Source of the DNA: Tipula vernalis
Lineage: Eukaryota; Arthropoda; Insecta; Diptera; Tipulidae
DNA length: 64,000 bases
Direction of reading: 5' to 3'
Assembly (NCBI GenBank): GCA_958295665.1
Contig: OY282558.1
Coordinates: 189,085,086 to 189,149,085, forward strand
Shown here one piece after another: positions 1 to 11,591 of this stretch. Numbering within the stretch: position 1 is the stretch's first letter; every line of letters starts with the position of its first letter. Below the pieces are notes generated by a model that was not told the origin of the DNA, ran no database searches, and worked only from the letters and a program-made list of their open reading frames with translations. Both the position numbers and the translations under genes were made by a program.

Positions 1-381
1 ATTCGGCATTATCTACTCAAGTCAATCTATGTTGGTATATAATATTTCTAAGTAATATCAAAACAAAAAAAAAAGTTACGAGTAGCTATTATTGAATTAT
101 CTAATTCGCAAATGTTAAACTTTTCTCGCGTATTGTATCGGAGACCGAGATAAAGGAATAATACCCTCCTTCATTCAAAAATTAGATCATGGATTAAAAT
201 AAAATATACATCAATAATGTGCTGATGATAAACCTAAATGTTGCAATATACGGGTACGAGATACTTTTCAACCATAATACACATAATTTATTTTCAATTT
301 ATCTCGTATAGATCTATCTGTTTTGTGTTTAATCTATCTTCTTTTAAGAAATACAAAAAGTTTTACTCTGCTGAAATATAT
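1..381. other. Flank left of the errantivirus, no gene seen
   Basis: AT-rich sequence with no recognisable coding, RNA or repeat signal. Its last four bases (378-381, ATAT) form the left target-site duplication of the errantivirus that begins at 382. Confidence 0.6.
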
Positions 382-990
382 AGTTACATCCAACACCACT
401 TAGCAGTATACCAACAACAACCTCACAATATGCTAGGATATTCCCAGATCTGAAAGTATAATAAACAAGAAACAAATATGTAATTAAAAACTAACCAAAT
501 AACTATAATTAATAAAACTGATCTCATTTCACTGTTCATAATAACAGAAAATGAAACTAACATAAATACATAAAACTAACCCTATATCAAATTTATTCAA
601 ATAAGCATTATTCTTATCAACTTTTGCGAATCGATCAATGATCATAAACACTAACCCAAAAACAAAGTAATAAAACGGATCTCATTTCACTGTTCATAAT
701 AACAGGAAATGAAACTAACTTAAACACTATAAATTAACCCTATGCCAAATTGATTCAAATAAGCATTATTCTTGTCGCCTTTTGCGAATCGAATAATGAT
801 CAATACAATATCAACTGTTCATAAAATGAGTATAAATAACCAAATTAACAAAATATCAATGTTCATTATTATAAGTAATCTTTACACGTTAACACGTTGA
901 AAATAAATATCCAAGAAAACAAATAAAATTGTTACGGAGTATTTTTTAAGTGAGTTTACCTTCGCAAGTCTATACGACAATCCCATAACT
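382..990 (+). repeat. Errantivirus 5' LTR with an internal 158 bp duplication
   Basis: A 609 bp LTR running from AGTTA to CCCATAACT. It contains two tandem copies of a block starting with ATCTCATTTCACTGTTCATA at 521 and again at 679, period 158 bp, so much of U3 is doubled. A TATA-like GTATAAATAA lies at 831-840 and AATAAA-type sequences follow near 900-930; these are candidate promoter and polyadenylation signals by position only. The LTR ends directly at the primer-binding site. Confidence 0.93.
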
Positions 991-1004
991 GGCGCAGCCG
1001 TTGG
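990..1004 (+). other. Probable tRNA primer-binding site
   Basis: TGGCGCAGCCGTTGG starts on the last T of the 5' LTR. A TGGCGCAG start directly after the LTR is typical of the 17.6/297 group, which is generally described as primed by a serine tRNA. The last bases differ from the canonical version, so the tRNA identity is an inference. Confidence 0.65.
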
Positions 1005-1302
1005 TTGGAGTTAGAATTTCAGTTCTAACATAAATAGTTTATTTCAACAAAAGTGTTAAAATTTGTTAATTTTATATTGCGAGTTAAAACAAAGTACTCG
1101 ACTAAAGTTAAAAAAAAAATTAAAACAAGTAAATAGTTAAACTGTGCAACTCAAAGACCATTCTCATAGAGAATACTGAAGTGAATCAAAAGTGCTATCT
1201 ACAAGTTTTTGTGTAAAAATAACTAGTGCAAGATCTATCAACGAACGACCGGTATTAAATCACCCGTTTGAAGAGACAACAACAGTTTCGAACTTTCGAA
1301 AT

Positions 1303-1337
1303 ATGATATTTACGATTGTCTGTTCGATCTTTGCAGG
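1303..1337 (+). CDS. Candidate env leader mini-exon with consensus splice donor
   Basis: An ATG at 1303 opens eleven codons rich in Ile, Phe and Val, plus two bases of a twelfth, ending exactly at a consensus donor GTAAGT (1338-1343). It lies upstream of gag. The best acceptor before env is the pyrimidine-rich TTCTATTATTACAG ending at 5855. Joining 1337 to 5856 keeps the reading phase of the env frame that begins there. Errantivirus env is known to be made from a spliced subgenomic RNA, and a hydrophobic start would suit a secretion signal. The exon boundaries are inferred from sequence only. Confidence 0.55.
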
Positions 1338-1460
1338 GTAAGTCATATTTTTGCAATTTACCTTAATAAAGTTCCCAATAATCTCGATACCTGTGCTTAT
1401 CGGAGAATACTACCATTATTTGCAAGAAAATTAGCGAATAGGGCCCCAATAAATAAAATT

Positions 1461-1600
1461 AGAATATTATTGAAATATTAGTGAAATATTATTCCAGATA
1501 TCATAAATAAAGTTGAAATATTATTAAAATATTATTGAAATATTAGTGAAATATTATTCTAAATATCATAAATAAAATTGAAATATTAGTGAAACATTAG
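1461..1600 (+). repeat. Short A/T-rich repeats in the errantivirus leader
   Basis: Blocks containing ATTGAAATATTAGTGAAAT recur at 1469 and 1534 (65 bp apart), with a shorter third copy near 1577, just upstream of the gag start at 1618. They probably arose by slippage within the untranslated leader. No function is visible. Confidence 0.7.
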
Positions 1601-1617
1601 TCAAAATAAACTTACAA

Positions 1618-2599
1618 ATGGGTAAAGAAAACGACCCACCAACAAATTCTGCAACTGAAAAACCAACTACGGACGAACTAAACAAAACCATGATGCAAAC
1701 CACAATTTTAGACAACCTATTTAAAACATTTAAAACCCCCGACATAATTCGAGAAATGAATGAATTCAAAGGAGACATACGGACGTTACACCAGTTCATA
1801 AATGACGTAGAAGATATATTCATAATGTTTCAAGATATATTACCAGAAGACACAGACCGCCAGTGACATTTATAAAGGTATTCGAAACAAAATTAAAGGA
1901 GAAGCTAATGAAATATTAATAGCAAACGATATATCATCTTCAGATTGGAACGAGATCTAAAACGCTCTAATCACGCACTATTCCGACCCTAGATCGGAAG
2001 TCGCTCTCATCAGAGACTTACATCGAACGCGATAAGGAACCCTAACTTCTAAACAATTCTATACTAAAGTTATCGAAATTCAAACGGCGTTAATAGCACA
2101 TTCTAACCAACACGGTGGAAATAGTAGCAAACGCGTGTTATTTAAAGAAATGTGCCTCGCACAGTTCATAGCAAACCTCAGAGAACCGCTTGGTTCTAAT
2201 ATTAGAAGCCGAAACCCTCAGAACATGACAGACGCACTCGAAGCATGTATTAGTGAAGAAAACATGTATTACATTAAATATCAGCCACCTATACGGAAAT
2301 TCCCAACATTCCGAAATACCGCGCTAAAACCAACGGTAACTTTCAAACCATTGGATAGCAAGCAAATCATACCATATCAACCTAAACCAGGACCATCAGG
2401 CTATTACTCAAAACCCAACTGGGTACCAAAGCAAGAGTATAATAACAACAAGAATCGTTTCCCAGCAATAAAACAGGAAAGGAACGTAAACATAACGGAA
2501 ACCGAGGAAACGGAAGTAGAAAGCGAAGAAGACGACGAAGAAAACTTGGAAGATACAGGCGATTTTTTTCAAGAAAATGCCTCGGAAACCAGCGAATAA
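1618..2599 (+). pseudogene. gag: Errantivirus gag, frameshifted
   Basis: Encodes the capsid-like structural protein that packages the element RNA in cytoplasmic particles. The frame opens with ATG at 1618 and runs to a stop at 1864-1866. Homology-style reading continues in the +2 frame from about 1862, where in-frame stops lie at 1958-1960 and 2033-2035, then runs open from 2135 to the stop at 2597-2599. The C-terminal part is rich in Lys/Pro and then in Glu/Asp/Ser, as in the 17.6 group, and no zinc knuckle is visible, also usual for errantiviruses. pol begins immediately afterwards in another frame, consistent with frameshift expression in intact relatives. One frameshift and two nonsense codons make this copy non-functional. 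Confidence 0.85.
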
Positions 2600-5500
2600 A
2601 TACGCACGGAAAACAAGAATTACCATACATTACGATACATATTAAAAACCGACCAATTCACCTCCTCATCGACACAGGTGCCGATGAATCATATCTTAAC
2701 CCCGATCTTCTCAAACCTGTAAAATCTATACAAATTAAACCAGTAACAATCAAAACGGTCAGTCAGCCACTAACAGTAGACCGAATAGTAATCTTAAACG
2801 GAATCCAAGAGTTCAAAACTAAAGAAAAACTCAAATTTCACCTTCCCAAATTTCACGATACATTCGACGGACTAATAGGAACAAATCTAATGACACAATT
2901 AGGCATAGTAATAGACCTAAAAAATAAAAACCTAATCTTTCCTACTCATACAATGAAAATTAAATCATTTAAAGCAGGCAGCAAAAATATTAGTTTCACA
3001 AATGGCCTGCCAAGAACCCAACTAGAAGAACTTTTAGAAAAATATGAGAAATTATTCGACACAGAGTCAACACTACCCTATACGGGAGATATAACACATT
3101 CAGTAGAATTGCTTAACGAGAAACCTATACATAAAAAGCAGTACAGGTACCCCAATGCCCAGATCCCAGAGATCAAAAGGCAGATAAAATAATTATTGGC
3201 AAACGGTGTTATCCAAGCGAGCAAGAGCCCTTAATCATCGTCAACAAGAAAGACGATGAATCCGGAAAGAAAAAATTCCGGATGGTAATAGACTATCGAG
3301 CTAAATGCTAAAACGATAGACGACAGATTTCCTGTCCCAAATATTGAGGAATTACTGGACCAACTCAATGATTGCAAGTACTTCTCAGTAATCGACTTGA
3401 AATCCGGATTTCACCAGGTTAAAATGAACCCGGTTGATATTCCAAAAACAGCATTCTCTATACTCGGAAATCACTACGAGTTCAAAAGAATGCCATTTGG
3501 CCTGAAAAATGCGCCATCTACATTTCTGAGACTAATGAACCGAACACTAAACAGATATATAGGAAACATATGTCTCTGTTATATGGACGATATCATTGTC
3601 TATAGCAAGTCTAGCAACGAACACATACAACACTTAGATGCAATCTTCAAAACACTAAACAAGGCAAACATGAGGATACAGCTAGACAAGTGCAAGTTCA
3701 TGGAAAAACAAATAAAGTTCCTCGGACATATCGTCAATACTGAAGGGATCCAACCAGACCCAGACAAGATTGACACAATCACAAAAGTAACCATACCCAA
3801 AACCCCGAAACAAATCAAACAATTTCTAGGCTTAATAGGTTATTACCACAAATTCATAAAGAATTTCGCGGAAAAAACAAAACCAATATCAAAACTATTG
3901 AAGAAAGGAGCAAAATAAACCCCAAAGATGGTGAGTACAACTTCTAACAACAAAACCCATCTTGGAATATCCGGACTTTAATAAAACGTTTAGGTTAACA
4001 ACGGACGCATCGGATTACGCAATAGGAGCAATTCTGTCTCATGACGACACGGACAAGCCCATAGCATACGCAAGCCGTACACTAAATGAAGCGGAAACAA
4101 AGTATGATGCCACTAACAAGGAACTATTGGCAATCGTATGGGCCACTAAACATTTCAGACCATATTTATATGGGGTAAAATTTGAAATTCATACATATCA
4201 CCGACCACTAGAATGGCTGATGTCTTTAAAAGACCCCTCATCCAAGTTAGTACGATGGCGACTGAAGCTATCGGAATTCGATTTCAAAATAAATTATAAG
4301 AAAGGGACCAAGAACAAAAATGCAGACGCATTATCCCGTCTGGAAATAAATTGCAACGAAACTTGCACAATTCCCACAACACAAACTCCAATAGACGACT
4401 TCAAAACACAATTAATATTCAAATTAGGACCTCAAGATAGGCCAGATAGACCAAACCGTACAATACAAACCATAAACAATAACACAAGGATTACATATCA
4501 AAAACAGCAATATCCTGAAGCATCAGTGCGATCAATAATAACCAGTGTAGTGTCAAAAAATAAAGGAAACATAGCGATAGAATGCGACGACAACGTAGCA
4601 GAAATACTAGCAAAATGGATAAAAACTTCAAAAAATAACAACCAGATAAATCTGTGTCGAATACAACAACAAAGAGAGAACAATATTGCAATAGATAATC
4701 TAAAATTACACAAAACACTCACAAGGGAACTACTACCTCAGGTACCATCAACATCCCAGAAAGAAGATGCGACACAAGTTCAAAAAAATCAAGATTTATC
4801 AAAAACGCAAGAAGAAATCATAACACTAGTATCGCCCACCACAAACCCAAGTGTACAGGAAATCAATAGCCCAACAGAGCAATTAAGAATAATAATTGAA
4901 ACACATATAAAGGACCACAGAGGAGCAAACGAAAACTATGTTCAAATACGAAAGAAATATAAGTTCGGTAACACCAAAGAAATGATCCAAAAATATATAA
5001 ATAACTGTGACGTATGCAACAGAACAAAATACGACAGAAACCCAATTCAAATGGAACAACAGTTAACAGAAACATCAACGAAACCAAACGAACGAGTACA
5101 CATCGATACTTTCTCACTTAGGTCAAAACAATTCTTGACAATAATTGACGGATTCTCAAGGTTCGCATCAGCTTATGATCTACCAAACCGCGAATCAATA
5201 AAAATAATAAATACGTTAAAAAAACATTTCTCTCAAGAAGGAATTCCCAAAACAATCATCTCAGATTGCGCGACAGAATTTACCTCAGAAACATTTAAAC
5301 AATTTACTGACAGATTTAATTTCATACACCACAAAACTACACCAAAAGCAAGTACAGGAAATGCCATGATAGAACGGTTGCACTCAACACTAACCGAAAT
5401 AGTACGAGTAAAATTTGACGAGAACAGAAAAATAAAAACGGACGACCTTATGACAGAAGCTATAATAGCATACAACAACTCTATTCATTCAGCAACAAGC

Positions 5501-5878
5501 TTTACACCAATGGAACTGCATAGAGCCCACATAATACTTCAAAAATTCCCAGAAAATTTAGCGACAGAAGACTTTGCCAAAACTCTACAATCAGAATACA
5601 GCCAACGCATTGAAGCAATTGTGGACAAGCAAAAAATAAATAAACTAGCAAAAATAACAAAAATAAATAAAAATAAAGAACCATCACGTCAATTACAAAC
5701 CAGTGACATAATTTACGAAAAATTACATACAAAAGACAAGACAGCACCAAAATACATGAGACACACGATAACTCAAAATTCTCCCGGTCCTACAGCAAAT
5801 ACCAACAAAAGAAAAATCCACAAGAAAAATATTAAAATACATTCTATTATTACAGCGTCACCGGATCAATCGACATAA
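2600..5878 (+). pseudogene. pol: Errantivirus pol: protease, RT, RNase H, integrase
   Basis: Order: retroviral aspartic protease with DTGA at 2671-2682; reverse transcriptase with YMDD at 3580-3591; RNase H from about 3985 (TTDASDYAIGA); a chromodomain-free integrase. The integrase catalytic residues are the Asp codons at 5105 and 5264 and the Glu codon at 5372, with exactly 35 residues between the last two, the expected D,D(35)E spacing. Damage is concentrated in the RT: a stop at 3190-3192, missing sequence and mixed frames up to 3397, then a stop near 3916 and a further small deletion before 3962. From 3962 to 5878 the RNase H-integrase frame is open. It would copy RNA to DNA and insert it; this copy cannot make a whole enzyme. 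Confidence 0.93.
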
Positions 5879-7448
5879 CTGACTACACGCAAAATAAAGG
5901 CATCATACCAATAGTATTAGGGGAAGCAAGGATATACGAAAGCAATCTGCAATTCATACATGTTATAAATACAACAGCATACCTACCAATAGCAATACAA
6001 AGCACAAATAATTTAGACAAAATATCCGAACAAATCAAAAAACAAAACAACCCAAACTTTACAAATTTTTCGAAACAAGACTTAGAACACTCAGAAAAGA
6101 AACGAAAACATTAATAGAAACAATACTAACCATACAACCAAAAATACGGAACAGAAGAGGAATACATATAGTCTTCGGAGACATAATAGGAGCCGATACA
6201 GAACAAATAAACAAAGCATTAAAAACAATAAACACGAACGAAAACAGAATAATTTCGAAAATTAACGAGCAAATAGAGATAAATAAAAACATGATAAACC
6301 GATTTCGACAAATAGAAGACCATATTAACGGAGAAGTACAAAGACTGACAAACAAGGTAAACGAGGCAAATCGACATTTAAATGAAATAGAAATGACATT
6401 AGTAACAGAACAAAATCTTCATTCAATAGAATATGTACTACGAAGCCTACAACAACATGTAGACGAAATACTTGACTCTATCCAACTAGCTAAACAAGGA
6501 TACATATCTCACTACCTTTTAACTAAGGAAGAAAGCAACTTCATTTATGATAATTTGGAACAACAAAAAATAGAAATAAATTCAGAGCACAAATTATATC
6601 AATTCCTACAAATAAAAGCATATTTCAAGCATCCATTGATAGTATTCTCAATTATAATTCCACAATATTCCAAAGATATATTCCAACACATAAAACTATA
6701 TCCTTTAACCGTTAACCAGACATATACCATTAAAATCCCATCCAAATTCATCCACACACACAAAAAAATTGCAAAATATTCTAATGAACCCTGCGAAAAG
6801 ATCGACAATACATACTTCTGTAATAAAGAAGAAATCTACGACGCCCAAGATAAATGCATCGAGCACATAGTCACAAACCAACCAGCACAATGCACATTAA
6901 CGGAAGGCAAAACCATCAACTATATCCAACAAATAGAGCAAAAATTCATCATAGTAAACGTGAATGAAACACTTGAATATAGAACGGATTGCACAAACCA
7001 AACATCAAAAAATCTACCAAGGCAATGTCTAATAACATTTAAGAACTGCACTATAACCATCAAGGGGATAACATACAACAATTTACATAGAGAATATCAG
7101 GGAACATATAGCTATGTACCGTTCAACGAAATAATCATAACCAACACAACTAAAGTATTGGACCCTGAAATAATCAGCAATATCGCAATAGACAACATGA
7201 ACAAACTGAATTAAGTGGAGCAAATATCATTACCTCAAGCACACCACTACACCGCAAGGAGCATAACTTCGATAATAACAGTCAGCATAATCATGTATCT
7301 TTGCATACTAAGATACTGCCCCAGCTGTACACCATGTCAATGGTATGGAAAAATCAAGCAATCACAAGACATTAAGGACCTCTCAAGGAAGCTACAAAAA
7401 ACCAATTCCACTGAGGACAGTGAAAATCTGGAGATGGAGGAGTTATAG
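5856..7448 (+). pseudogene. env: Errantivirus env body exon, one frameshift and one stop
   Basis: Envelope glycoprotein of the baculovirus-F-like type carried by errantiviruses. The frame starts after a putative splice acceptor ending at 5855, overlapping the end of pol. A frameshift lies around 6075-6095. After it comes a basic RNRRG site (6147-6161), the usual furin-type cleavage point before the fusion segment, then a long heptad-like region. An in-frame TAA at 7212-7214 cuts the frame, but the same frame resumes at once with a hydrophobic membrane-spanning stretch (about 7260-7320) and a Cys-rich short tail, ending at a stop (7446-7448) just inside the 3' LTR. With two lesions, this copy cannot make a full envelope protein. 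Confidence 0.85.
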
Positions 7449-8042
7449 TAGTATCCAACACGACTTAGCAGTATACCAACAACAACCTCACAATATGCTA
7501 AGATATTCCCAGATCTGAAAGCATATAATAAACAAGAAACAAATATGTAATTAAAAACTAACCAAATAACTATAATTAATAAAACTGATCTCATTTCACT
7601 GTTCATAATAACAGAAAATGAAACTAACATAAATACATAAAACTAACCCTATATCAAATTTATTCAAATAAGCATTATTCTTATCAACTTTTGCGAATCG
7701 ATCAATGATCATAAACACTAACCCAAAAACAAAGTAATAAAACGGATCTCATTTCACTGTTCATAATAACAGGAAATGAAACTAACTTAAACACTATAAA
7801 TTAACCCTATGCCAAATTGATTCAAATAAGCATTATTCTTGTTAATAATGATCAATACAATCTCAACTGTTCATAAAATGAGTATAAATAACCAAATTAA
7901 CAAAATATCAATGTTCATTATTATAAGTAATCTTTACACGTTAACACGTTGAAAATAAATATCCAAGAAAACAAATAAAATTGTTACGGAGTATTTTTTA
8001 AGTGAGTTTACGTTCGCAAGTCTATACGACAATCCCATAACT
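7441..8042 (+). repeat. Errantivirus 3' LTR
   Basis: A 602 bp partner of 382-990 with the same AGTTA/TAACT ends and the same 158 bp internal duplication (ATCTCATTTCACTG at 7588 and 7746). It differs from the 5' copy by an extra few bases near its start and by loss of about a dozen bases near 7842. The purine-rich AATCTGGAGATGGAGG just before it (7425-7440) is the likely polypurine tract. ATAT follows at 8043-8046. Confidence 0.93.
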
Positions 8043-8649
8043 ATATTTATAAAATTTTGTGTAAAATCGCAGATATTTGTACAAAATTTGGATGCTTTGA
8101 AGTATTCGGCAACTGCTCAGATATTGCAGTGGAAAAAAGAGCAAAACAGTGCATACAAAAAATTTACCACCAAGTATACATAACCTAAAATTAATATTCA
8201 ATATAAAATTGTAAAACAATTTAGTTCTAAGAAATCGTTATTCAAGGAAGAAGCATTCAAAATTAAATTTTATAAATGTTAGCCGGATTGAATAAATGCG
8301 AAATATTAAATAATTAATTAATTAATATTTAATAGGACGAAAGAGCAAAGAGGAATACAACATTTTTATTTGTTTTAACCACACTGATGGAAGCGTCGTT
8401 TTATGTAAGACTTGGTGACGTATAACTAACCCTTTGTGGAACCAAGTTCCGAGGAGTCGAATAGACCTAATTTGTTTAATACTGTTAAAGCTAGCCAAAA
8501 GTTTTCAGCTGAAAGTAAAAATATCAATAATGCAAATAGTGTCTTGCCGAAACATATTTTAAATAAAATGAAAAATTTACAAAACAACTGGTATTTTCAC
8601 GAAGTGATTTTACTGTTGGATATAGGATCATTTTGATTTTTCACTGATT
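8043..8649. other. No gene recognised
   Basis: AT-rich flank to the right of the errantivirus. Apart from the ATAT target duplication at 8043-8046 I see no coding or structured signal. Confidence 0.55.
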
Positions 8650-9004
8650 ACCATGGGAATTATAAGGGTATGGAAAGTATTTCAGTTGGTGTGCCTAGCT
8701 TACAGTTATCCATGAAAAAACTATCAGGTCAAGTTCCATGCGGCGAGCGCGAGAAAGTTCGTTTGAATGAAATGTCCATATGATATTTACAAATTTGTAT
8801 AAATTAAACCTGTAAAGTATATCATATCTGGAAAGTTGTTCAATTAGTGTGCGCAGCCAACAGTTATCCAGGGAAACTCATTTAAATGAAAAGCAAAAAT
8901 AAAATTTAAAAGTTTTTATAAATTCAATTATTAGAACGTCAAATCTGGAAACTATTTCAATTAATGCGCCTAGATAACAGTTATCCCTATAAAAATTATC
9001 AGTA
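8650..9004 (+). repeat. ~158 bp tandem repeat family, left block
   Basis: Degenerate head-to-tail units beginning GGAAA at 8672, 8830 and 8947, each carrying phrases such as TTCAATTAGTGTGC and AACAGTTATCC. The second unit is shortened to 117 bp. The array resumes at 12104 on the other side of the Harbinger element and again at 13578, so it was one array before those insertions. The unit length is close to nucleosome repeat size. No protein is encoded. Confidence 0.75.
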
Positions 9005-9192
9005 GGTATACTATGTATTCCGATCTAAAACTAAAACCGATCTGAACGTTAAATCTGATTTTAGATCGGAAAACAGTATTGCCCCATATCAATTTGAAAT
9101 GTAGTGTCAAAATGTTTAATTTCATTTGGAATTAAGGAGAGGAGAATACAGTTGTTTTTGAAAATCAAAATAAAAGTTGGTGATGATTGAAA

Positions 9193-10385
9193 ATGGATTG
9201 CCTTGTAATTTATTTAAGTAGTGATGATCATGAGAGCGACAGTGAATTATCGATGGCTATTTAGAGGAAAATACTTCGAAATAAATCGAATATTTTGGAA
9301 ATTCCTTCAAGCATGTTCGTATTTTTATAGATATTGATGTAATATTTATATAACAAAATAATCAACATGTTTACAGGTTTACAAAACTTTTCCGTTTATC
9401 TAAGGAATCTTTTATTTATGTATTAGAGCAAATAAAAGATGGCTTGAGACCAATGCTCAGATCAACCTCAATTCCACCTACAATAAAACTAGCGGCAGTT
9501 CTTCGGTTTTATGCTCGGGGTGGTTATCAGTTAAGTGTGGGGAAAGACCTTTTATTGGGCTGTCCCAACAGAGTGTATCTGTTGTAATACGAGAAGTTTC
9601 TGATGCCATTGAAAATAAAAAATTTTCAAATTGGATAAAATTGGAAATGTCACCAAGTGGAAGAAGAGAATCTAAAATGTTTTTTTTTGAAAAATATGGG
9701 ATTCCCAATGTAGTAGGTGCGATAGATGGTACTGACATCCAAATAATTCGCCCACACGAAAATGAGCACCTATTTTTGAACAGAAAACTTAAGCATAGCA
9801 TCAATGCTATGCTGGTAATAAATTTTGTGACAAAAATTTGATTTAGTGTGCTCTAACAAATTATAATTGTTTTTTTTTAGATATGTCACCATAAAATGTA
9901 CATAAAATCCATCGACGGTCGGTTCGGAGGATCGTCTCATGATTTTTTTGTAAGGCCAATCAATTGATTTAGGTTACATACAGAAATGTATTTTTATTTA
10001 TTATTTATCAGATGATTCAGGATATCCGTTGGAACCGTGGCTTTTGACACCGTACCGCGTAGCTCCAGAAGGAAGTTCAGAAGCCAAGTTCAACGACATC
10101 CACTCCAAATCTCGATCAATAATTGAGAGAGTATTTGGATTACTAAAAGGTCGATTTCGATTTCTATAAGCAGCTAGAGAACCGCATTATTCACCAGCAA
10201 AGGCAGCAACAATTTTGAATGTTTGTTGTGCGTTACACAATATTTGTACAACTTACAATGTTAAATTTTCTGAGGAGATTGTAAACTGTGACGATGCTTC
10301 ACATGGAAAAATTGCAGAAGTTAAGCTGGGACATTCAAACTATACTCACTATCTGACGAAGCAAAATAATTTCGAAATCAAATAA
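9193..10385 (+). pseudogene. PIF/Harbinger (HARBI1-like) transposase, decayed
   Basis: DDE nuclease of the DDE_Tnp_4 family that cuts the element out and inserts it elsewhere. Predicted exons: 9193-9314, 9377-9814 and 9881-10385, with introns of 62 and 66 bp bearing GT-AG ends. Recognisable blocks are FRLSKESFIYVLEQ (exon 2 start), GAIDGTDIQIIRP with the first catalytic Asp near 9725, HSINAML, DGRFGGSSHDFF (exon 3 start), SGYPLEPWLLTPYR and ERVFGLLKGRFRFL. Lesions: a TAG in exon 1 (near 9260), a one-base shift near 9545-9555, and stops or shifts around 9960-10020. It converges on the Myb-like gene. Confidence 0.85.
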
Positions 10386-10602
10386 GAGACATTTTATAAA
10401 ATTCAAAGATTTTTTATTTCATTTTAATTTTGATCAATATCCTTCTTATGTTTTTATGAAAATATGATTTCTCAATAAATTTCATAAACTTTTATTTTTT
10501 GTTTAATACTAATACTTAAAACTAAATAATCAAATAAAAATAATAAATTTAGTCTTTATAAATTTCAAAAATTATCGCATTTTATATCACATTTATATTA
10601 TT

Positions 10603-10669
10603 TTGCTTTTGCCTTATAAATTATTTAGTGCTTTACTAAAGCACTAAATAATTTATAAGGCAAAAGCAA
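10603..10669. repeat. Perfect 33 bp-arm palindrome between convergent Harbinger genes
   Basis: The arms 10603-10635 and 10637-10669 are exact reverse complements around a single central C. The palindrome covers the last codons of the minus-strand Myb-like gene and lies about 220 bp beyond the transposase stop. It would fold into a stable cruciform or RNA hairpin. The perfect match is striking in an element whose genes are otherwise mutated. Confidence 0.9.
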
Positions 10670-11591
10670 CATACTATAAATTGCACTCTAATCCTTTTAA
10701 TATTTTGTCGTTTTAAAAGTTGGATGTACTGTTTTTGAATTTCTATTGATTGATTTTGCAAATCAATTTTTTTTATTTCTGCTTGATAGAGTTTTTTTAA
10801 ATAAATCTTAATTCTGCTCAACTTTTCTAAAACAGAAGTATAGAATTCTTTCTGTTGTGTTATCTGTGTTTCCAAAAGTTTTGTTCTATTTGCCTTTTCT
10901 GCTGCTGATTTTGTATTTTTCCGGTTTGATAATGTTGTTTGTGGTGCTGGCGGAACAGTTGCTTGTCTGTTAATAATGTTATTTTCTGTACAGGAATTTT
11001 CTTCATTTAAATATCCAATTTCTGTAAAGATGTCACCATAATTGTTTTGCAATATTGGGTTGGTTGATGGTGATGGTTTCCTGCTAGTAATTACGGAATT
11101 TTTTGCAGATACAAAATCAGAAAATGTTAATATCATACTTAAAATTTCATCCAACTTTTCCTCTTTTGGAGTTAATGGAACAAACTTACTGGGTCCACCT
11201 CCTGTGCCGGAAATACTTTGCTTATTCCTTCTTATTATTATTATTTTTTTTTGATTGAGCCTTTGTATGTCGACCAAACCTAAAATTGTAAATAAAGTAC
11301 ATATAACATAAAATATACTCTATTTAATAAACGTTGCAATGTACATAACGAAAATAATAAATTAAATTATTATATATTGAATGTTTCTAATTTAAACCTA
11401 CTCTTTTCCAGCCGTCGACGTCCCTCACTGGTGGACCCAATAAATTAAGCTCAAGCTCTATTTGCTTCCACAAGTTATTGGATTTTGATTTTGCCTGTAA
11501 AGTTTTTGTGTACCCCTTAGCAAATTCTCGATTTTTCCCCATTATTTCAATTAGAGCTTCAAATTGCTCTGGCTTTGTATTAATTTTACCC
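10636..11591 (-). pseudogene. Harbinger Myb/SANT-like DNA-binding protein
   Basis: The accessory protein of PIF/Harbinger. One exon at 11402-11591 encodes the trihelix-like core (EQFEALIEIMGKNREFAKG, then a W, then LNLLGPP and GWKR). It is spliced (donor GTAGGT, acceptor TTTTAG) to 10636-11279, whose start continues as VWSTYKG in phase. A nine-A run shortly after appears to have lost one base, shifting the frame into the long open stretch that contains SGTGGGP and a basic, coiled-coil-like C-terminal half. The upstream exon begins after an acceptor at 11592-11593, so an earlier first exon should exist but I could not find it. Domain identity is by family pattern. Confidence 0.75.

Larger units (their letters stand above)
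382..8042 (+). mobile_element. Errantivirus-type LTR retrotransposon, 17.6/297-like, complete but decayed
   Basis: A 7.66 kb element in the order LTR, primer site, leader, gag, protease, reverse transcriptase, RNase H, integrase, env, LTR. Both LTRs begin AGTTA and end TAACT, and the element is flanked by ATAT at 378-381 and 8043-8046; a 4 bp TA-alternating duplication is usual for insect errantiviruses. The pol and env layout and the TA-rich target place it with the 17.6/297/tom group, by recognition rather than search. The LTRs have 609 and 602 bp and differ by several small indels, so the insertion is not recent. gag, the start of the RT and env carry stops, frameshifts and deletions, while the RNase H-integrase stretch is open for 638 codons. 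Confidence 0.95.

Noticed and set aside
238..453. 71-codon frame entering the 5' LTR
   Set aside because: Spans the insertion boundary at 382 and has no recognisable domain.
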